Shown here piece after piece: positions 59,264 to 64,000 of a DNA stretch of 64,000 bases. The position numbers were made by a program, and so were the translations under genes. The stretch covers positions 445,865-509,864 of the forward strand of contig NZ_JAAZSQ010000001.1 of assembly GCF_012395835.1 (NCBI RefSeq), written 5' to 3'. The notes under the pieces are model-generated. The model saw only the letters and a list, made by a program, of their open reading frames with translations, was not told where the DNA came from and searched no databases. The stretch's first letter is position 1, and every line of letters starts with the position of its first letter. The stretch is from Arthrobacter mobilis (GTDB lineage: Bacteria > Actinomycetota > Actinomycetes > Actinomycetales > Micrococcaceae).

Positions 59264-60463
59264 ATGGACACCGTAACCTCGCTACTTGACTCCATTGCCG
59301 GCGTCGGCCGCGACGAACAGCGCGGCGGCTACACCCGCCCGGTCTACTCGGCCGCGGAGCTGGACCTGCGCGCCTGGTTCGTGGAGCAGGCGGGACGCCG
59401 CGGGCTGGATGTGGAGACCGACCGCAACGGGATCATCTGGGCCTGGTGGGGCCCGCCGCAGGCCGGCGCGCTGGTCACCGGCAGCCACCTCGACTCGGTG
59501 CCCGGCGGCGGCGCTTTCGACGGTCCGCTCGGGGTGGCAGCCGCGCTCGCCGCGGTGGACGAACTGCGGGCCCGCGGGGTCGAGCCGCGCCGTTCCCTGG
59601 CCGTCACGGTGTTCCCGGAAGAGGAAGGTTCCCGCTTCGGCGTGGCCTGCCTGGGGTCCCGGCTGCTCACCGGCGCCATCGACGCGGACAAGGCCAGGAA
59701 CCTGCGCGACGCCGACGGAAACACCTTCGCCGACGTCGCCCGGCAGAACGGGCTGGACCCGGCACACCTCGGCGCGGACCCGGAGGCGCTGGCCCGGATC
59801 GGCGACTTCGTCGAGCTGCATGTGGAACAGGGCCGCGGCCTCGGCGAGGACGGGCCGGCCGTCGCCGTCGGCAGTTCCATCCTCGGCCACGGCCGCTGGA
59901 AGCTGGGGATCGCCGGCCAGGGCAACCACGCCGGGACCACGCTGATGGAGGACCGCCGGGACCCGATGGTCGCGGCCGCGCAGGTCATCCTCGCCGTGCG
60001 GCAGGTGGCCGCGGCCCAGCCGGACGCCCGGGCGACGGTCGGGCGGATCCAGCCGGTGCCCGGGGGTACCAACGTGATCGCCTCGCGGGTGGATTTGTGG
60101 CTGGACGTGCGCCATCCGGACGACGCCGTGACCGCCCGGCTGGTGGAGACCATCCATGGCAAGGCGCAGAAGATCGCGGCCTTTGAAGGGTGCACCGTGT
60201 CCCTGACCGAGGAGTCCTACAGCGGCACCGTGTATTTCGACCCCGCCCTGCAGCGCCAGCTGGAGAACGCCCTGCCGGGGGCGCCGGTGCTGGCCACCGG
60301 TGCCGGTCACGACGCCGGGGTGCTGGCCGGGTACGTTCCCTCCGGCATGCTGTTCATCCGGAACCCGACCGGGATTTCGCACTCGCCCGAGGAATTCGTC
60401 GAGCCGGCCGATGCCGACGCCGGCTCGGCCGCGCTGGCGGATGCGCTGGAGGCGCTGCTGTGA
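59264..60463 (+). CDS. M20-family amidohydrolase (allantoate amidohydrolase-like; probable N-formylglutamate hydrolase role), 399 aa
   Basis: Binuclear metallohydrolase. Metal ligands are in TGSHLDSVPGGGAFDGPLG, PEEEGSRFG, VELHVEQG and the final ISHSPEEF; the lid contains GNHAGTTLMEDRRDP. By sequence it groups with allantoate amidohydrolases and N-carbamoyl-amino acid hydrolases. Being translationally coupled to hutF (GTGA) and next to hutI, it most likely removes the formyl group of N-formyl-L-glutamate in place of HutG. The assignment of that step is inference. Confidence 0.85.
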   Translation: MDTVTSLLDSIAGVGRDEQRGGYTRPVYSAAELDLRAWFVEQAGRRGLDVETDRNGIIWAWWGPPQAGALVTGSHLDSVPGGGAFDGPLGVAAALAAVDELRARGVEPRRSLAVTVFPEEEGSRFGVACLGSRLLTGAIDADKARNLRDADGNTFADVARQNGLDPAHLGADPEALARIGDFVELHVEQGRGLGEDGPAVAVGSSILGHGRWKLGIAGQGNHAGTTLMEDRRDPMVAAAQVILAVRQVAAAQPDARATVGRIQPVPGGTNVIASRVDLWLDVRHPDDAVTARLVETIHGKAQKIAAFEGCTVSLTEESYSGTVYFDPALQRQLENALPGAPVLATGAGHDAGVLAGYVPSGMLFIRNPTGISHSPEEFVEPADADAGSAALADALEALL

Positions 60464-61818
60464 GCGCGGTGTGGTGCGAGGCCGCCTGGCTGCCCGGCCG
60501 GGGCGTGGTGGACCGGGTGCGCGCCGAGGTCAATGCCGCCGGCATCGTCACCTCGGTCCGCAGCGGCGTCCCGGCCCGGGAGGCCGACCTGCACGTGGAG
60601 GGCGTGGCCTTCCCGGCGGCCGCCAACGCGCATTCGCACGCCTTCCACCGGGTGCTGCGCGGGCGCACGCACGCCATGGGCGTGGGCAGCTTCTGGACCT
60701 GGCGCCAGCAGATGTACCAGGCCGCCGGCGCCCTCACGCCCGAGCTGTACGAGGAACTGGCCACCGCGGTCTTCGCGGAAATGGTGGTGACCGGCTGGAC
60801 CAGCGTGGCCGAATTCCACTACGTCCACCACCGGCCCGACGGCACCCCGTACGCGGGGGAGGACGGCCGGCACGCCATGGAACTGGCGCTGGCCCGGGCC
60901 GCCGTCAACGCACGCATCCGGCTGACGTTGCTGGACACCTGCTACCTGGCCGGCGGAATCGGTCAGCCGCTCTCGGCGGAGCAGGCCAGGTTCGGCGATG
61001 CCGGCCCCGAGGCCTGGCTCGAGCGCCTGCAGTCCCTGCGCGAGGAGGTGGCACGCCGGTTTTCCCCGGACGAGGTCACCGTCGCCGCCGCACTGCATTC
61101 GGTCCGTGCCGTGCCCGCCGAGGCATTCGAAGTCATCGCCCGGGACCTGCCCGCCGAGCTGCCGCTGCACATCCACCTTTCCGAGCAGCCGGCCGAGAAC
61201 GAGGCCTGCGTGCAGGCCACCGGGATGACTCCCACCGGCCTGCTGCACCGGCACGGCCTGGTCACCCCGCGGCTGTCGGCCGTGCACGCCACCCACCTGG
61301 CCGAGGCCGACATTGCCATCCTGGGTGCCGGGCACACCACCGTGGTGATGTGCCCGACCACCGAGGCCGACCTGGGCGACGGGATCGGCCCGGCTGCCGC
61401 GCTGCGCGACGCCGGCGCCCGGATTGCGCTCGGCACCGACCAGCACGCCGTCGTCGACCCCTGGCTGGAGATGCGCGCCCTCGAGCACGGCGAACGGCTG
61501 GGGTCGGGCCAGCGCGGCTGGTTCCCGCCTGACGCACTGCACACGGCCGTCTCCGATGCCGGCGCCGCGGCCCAGGGCCGGCGGCCGCCGGGACTGGCCC
61601 CGGGCCGGTACTGCGACCTGATGGCGGTGGATCCGGCCAGCCTGCGCACGGTGGGCTCGCGGCGCGACCAGCTGGCCCTGACCGCCACCGCCCAGGACGT
61701 GGGCACCGTGGTGGTTGGCGGCCGGCTTGCTGCCCGAAAGGGCATCCACGCCACCCTCGGGGACCCGGCACGCCTGCTGGCCACCGCCCTCGCCAAACTC
61801 GACAGTGAAGGATCCTGA
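60460..61818 (+). CDS. hutF: Formimidoylglutamate deiminase
   Basis: Amidohydrolase converting N-formimidoyl-L-glutamate to N-formyl-L-glutamate and ammonia. 452 residues. ANAHSHAFHRVLRGRTH (metal His), GSFWTWRQQMY, HIHLSEQPAENEAC, and SAVHATHL then GTDQHAVVDPW with the metal Asp. GTG overlaps the upstream stop. HutF implies the five-step histidine route. Confidence 0.93.
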   Translation: MSAVWCEAAWLPGRGVVDRVRAEVNAAGIVTSVRSGVPAREADLHVEGVAFPAAANAHSHAFHRVLRGRTHAMGVGSFWTWRQQMYQAAGALTPELYEELATAVFAEMVVTGWTSVAEFHYVHHRPDGTPYAGEDGRHAMELALARAAVNARIRLTLLDTCYLAGGIGQPLSAEQARFGDAGPEAWLERLQSLREEVARRFSPDEVTVAAALHSVRAVPAEAFEVIARDLPAELPLHIHLSEQPAENEACVQATGMTPTGLLHRHGLVTPRLSAVHATHLAEADIAILGAGHTTVVMCPTTEADLGDGIGPAAALRDAGARIALGTDQHAVVDPWLEMRALEHGERLGSGQRGWFPPDALHTAVSDAGAAAQGRRPPGLAPGRYCDLMAVDPASLRTVGSRRDQLALTATAQDVGTVVVGGRLAARKGIHATLGDPARLLATALAKLDSEGS

Positions 61819-61823
61819 CCCAG

Positions 61824-63062
61824 ATGACAGACTCCCCAGCCAGCTCGCTGCTGATCACCAACATCGGCGAGCTGATGACCCAGGACCCGGCGCGCGGGGC
61901 GGACGGCGTGCTGCGCGATGCGGCCGTTGTGCTCGAAGGCGAGCGGATCGCCTGGCTTGGCACTGCCGCCGAGGCACCGGCGGCAGACGCGGTGCACGAC
62001 GCCGGCGGGCGGGCCGTGCTGCCCGGCTGGGTGGATTCGCACACCCACCTGGTGTTCGCCGGGGACCGCACGGCCGAGTTCGAAGCCCGGATGGCCGGGC
62101 AGAGCTACCAGGCCGGCGGCATCGCCGTGACCGTCAAAGCGACCCGGGCCGCCGACGACTATGAGCTCACCCGGCTGCTGCTGGCGCGTGCCGCCGAGGC
62201 AGCCGCCGGCGGCACGACGTACCTGGAGACGAAGACCGGCTACGGCCTGGACGTGGAGCAGGAAGCCCGCAGTGCGCGGATCGCCTCCACCGTGGCGGAC
62301 CAGGTGACCTTCCTCGGCGCGCACCTGGTGCCGGCCGGCGTCGACGCCGACGCGTACACGGACCTGGTCTGCGGCGACATGCTCTCCGCCGTGCGGGCCT
62401 ACGTGCAGTGGGCGGATGTGTTTTGCGAGCGCGGGGCGTTCACCGAGGAGCAGTCCCGCCGCGTGCTGACCGCCTGCCGGGACGCGGGGCTGGGGCTGCG
62501 CGTGCACGGGAACCAGCTCGGCGAGGGACCTGGGGTGGCGCTGGCGGTGGAGTTCGGCGCCGCCAGCGTGGACCATGTGAACTACCTGTCAGATACCGAC
62601 GTCGAGCTGCTGGCCGGCACCTGGGCCGGCTGGGATGCCGGCGCCGGCACGGGCCGGCGCGGCACCGTGGCCACCTGCCTGCCGGCCTGCGACCTGTCCA
62701 CCCGCCAGCCGCTGGCGCCGGGACGGCGGCTGCTCGATGCCGGCGTCGAAATCGCGCTGGCCTCCAACTGCAACCCCGGGACCTCCTACACCAGTTCGAT
62801 GAACTACTGCGTGACGACGGCAGTGCTGCAGATGGGCCTGAGCGTGCACGAGGCGGTGCGTGCGGCGACCTACGGCGGTGCGTTGGCCCTGGGCGTGCAC
62901 ACCGGCACCGATGCCGACGGCGAGCGGGCGGTGGGCTCGATCGCCGTCGGGCACCGGGCGGACCTGCACCTGCTCAACGCGCCTTCGGCCACGCATCTGG
63001 CCTACCGGCCGGGCATGCCGCTGACGGCGGCCGTGTGGCGGGCGGGCAAGCAGGTCGCCTGA
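61824..63062 (+). CDS. hutI: Imidazolonepropionase
   Basis: Hydrolyses imidazolone-5-propionate to formimidoylglutamate, the substrate of HutF encoded just upstream. 412 residues: metal motif WVDSHTHLVFAGDR, TTYLETKTGYGLD, VHGNQLGEGPGVALAVEFGA (in parts), SVDHVNYL and SNCNPGTSYTSSM. GAAGGA ahead of the ATG. hutU and hutH are not in this window. Confidence 0.94.
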   Translation: MTDSPASSLLITNIGELMTQDPARGADGVLRDAAVVLEGERIAWLGTAAEAPAADAVHDAGGRAVLPGWVDSHTHLVFAGDRTAEFEARMAGQSYQAGGIAVTVKATRAADDYELTRLLLARAAEAAAGGTTYLETKTGYGLDVEQEARSARIASTVADQVTFLGAHLVPAGVDADAYTDLVCGDMLSAVRAYVQWADVFCERGAFTEEQSRRVLTACRDAGLGLRVHGNQLGEGPGVALAVEFGAASVDHVNYLSDTDVELLAGTWAGWDAGAGTGRRGTVATCLPACDLSTRQPLAPGRRLLDAGVEIALASNCNPGTSYTSSMNYCVTTAVLQMGLSVHEAVRAATYGGALALGVHTGTDADGERAVGSIAVGHRADLHLLNAPSATHLAYRPGMPLTAAVWRAGKQVA

Positions 63063-63147
63063 GCGTGGGGCAGGCCCTTTCGTGTCGCTGGCGCGCCACG
63101 CAGGGACCCGGCTGCCCCACCCTGCCGAGTGGGGCAGGATAGTGTCC

Positions 63148-63951
63148 ATGCAGACCGGAACCACACCGACCGGCGCGGTGCCCCGCACCCGCGGCTATTA
63201 CCGTGCCGAAGTGCTCATTGTGCTGGGACTGTCCCTGGGCCAGTCCGCGGTCTACGCCGTGGTCGACCTGCTGGAGAAGGCCACCCGGGCGCCGCTGGCG
63301 TCGCAGACCACCACGCTGAACCCGGTGCTGGACGAGCGGGAGGTCTTCGACCTGGTCTACCAGCTGCTGGGAATCTTCTTCTCGCTGGTCCCGGTGGCGC
63401 TGGTGCTGTTCCTGCTCGCCGCGCCGGGCGTACCGGCCGGAAAACCAGCCGGCCGGCCGGTGTTCCGCCGGCTGGGGTTCGATTTCGCCCGACCCGGGCT
63501 GGATCTCGGCCTCGGCTTCGGCCTGGCGCTGGCCGTGGGGGCGGGAACCCTGGGCGTGTACGCGGCCGGCCGGGCGCTGGGAATTACGACGGCGGTCGTG
63601 CCGTCGGCGCTGGATACCTACTGGTGGACGGTGCCGGTACTGGTGCTCTCCGCCCTGCGCCATGGAGTGGTCGAGGAAGTCATTGTGGTGGGCTACCTCT
63701 TCGACCGCTGCGCCCGGTTCGGCTGGAGTAACTGGACCATCATCCTGGCCAGCGCCCTGGTCCGCGGCTCCTACCACCTGTACCAGGGGATCGGGCCGGG
63801 GGTGGGCAACTTCCTGATGGGGCTGCTCTTCGGCTATGTCTACACCCGGACCCGGCGGGTCATGCCGCTGGTGGTGGCGCATGCCCTGCTGGATACCGCC
63901 GGCTTCGTCGGCTACGCCCTCTTCGGCCCCGCCATCGGCCTCGGCACCTGA
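63148..63951 (+). CDS. CPBP-family intramembrane metalloprotease, 267 aa
   Basis: Membrane protein with six or more helices. The CPBP/CAAX-protease motifs are HGVVEEVIVVGYLFDR (diacidic EE), SALVRGSYHLYQGIGPGVGNF and VVAHALLD; the His and Glu of these build the metal site. Substrate unknown; members include prenyl-protein proteases and bacteriocin self-immunity proteins. Start at the ATG at 63148, after GGGGCAGGAT. It is 85 bases after hutI and looks unrelated. The remaining 49 bases of the window hold nothing I can name. Confidence 0.88.
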   Translation: MQTGTTPTGAVPRTRGYYRAEVLIVLGLSLGQSAVYAVVDLLEKATRAPLASQTTTLNPVLDEREVFDLVYQLLGIFFSLVPVALVLFLLAAPGVPAGKPAGRPVFRRLGFDFARPGLDLGLGFGLALAVGAGTLGVYAAGRALGITTAVVPSALDTYWWTVPVLVLSALRHGVVEEVIVVGYLFDRCARFGWSNWTIILASALVRGSYHLYQGIGPGVGNFLMGLLFGYVYTRTRRVMPLVVAHALLDTAGFVGYALFGPAIGLGT

Positions 63952-64000
63952 CCCGTCTCCGTGCCCCTTCCATCTTTTCCCTTCTCCCTCCCCCCTTCCC

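Overview
The window is chromosomal DNA of a high-GC actinobacterium, most likely an Arthrobacter-type member of the Micrococcaceae. Codon third positions are almost all G or C, GTG starts and 4-bp ATGA/GTGA stop-start overlaps are frequent, and several genes are actinobacterial hallmarks: the acyl-CoA carboxylase epsilon subunit, an SCO4848-type membrane protein, an NnaR-type HemD/winged-helix regulator, a cysteine-less LpdA-type quinone reductase, a pH-sensor-type adenylate cyclase and gatCAB. I see no prophage, insertion sequence, CRISPR array, tRNA or rRNA gene. The genome assignment is inference from gene content.

Layout. 1-2700: end of a GH13-type glycosidase, a small cluster with DUF1036 and FHA proteins, and a SHOCT protein. 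2700-9000: secreted M1 peptidase with altered active-site residues, small membrane proteins, DUF2505 and VanZ domains sharing one reading frame, and a histidine kinase lacking its phosphoacceptor domain next to a divergent OmpR-type response regulator. 9000-16400: deoC, then an assimilatory nitrite reductase and siroheme block (regulator, cobA, nirB on the minus strand; nirD and a CbiX chelatase on the plus strand). 16500-22300: phosphohexomutase, purine nucleoside phosphorylase, quinone reductase, a second response regulator. 22300-27200: tex operon, MHS-family transporter, GlsB protein. 27200-40400: acyl-CoA carboxylase alpha subunit, cytochrome b-type protein, Maf, dicarboxylate symporter, DUF885 protein, carboxylase beta and epsilon subunits, biotin ligase, then PH-domain protein, adenylate cyclase and PP2C phosphatase. 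40400-49200: ligA, amidase, GNAT, gatCAB and a frameshifted phosphotransferase. 49200-57300: aldehyde dehydrogenase with DUF779 and a GAF regulator, threonine degradation (tdh-kbl), a DUF695 protein, an FAD oxidoreductase. 57300-64000: orphan solute-binding lipoprotein, IclR regulator, histidine degradation genes (M20 amidohydrolase, hutF, hutI), CPBP protease.

How genes work together. NirB/NirD need siroheme, which CobA and the chelatase supply, under a regulator of the NnaR type. The carboxylase subunits lie 6 kb apart, but the same palindrome, TGTAGG-N3-CCTACA, sits upstream of the alpha gene and between the beta operon and biotin ligase, suggesting one regulon. Tdh and Kbl convert threonine to glycine and acetyl-CoA. 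HutI, HutF and the M20 hydrolase form the last three steps of histidine degradation to glutamate, with the M20 enzyme probably replacing HutG.

The observations most worth following are the shared carboxylase/biotin palindrome, the kinase with an internal deletion, the M1 peptidase with a missing catalytic Glu and an inserted beta-sandwich, the VanZ-DUF2505 fused frame, and the single-base frameshift in the phosphotransferase.
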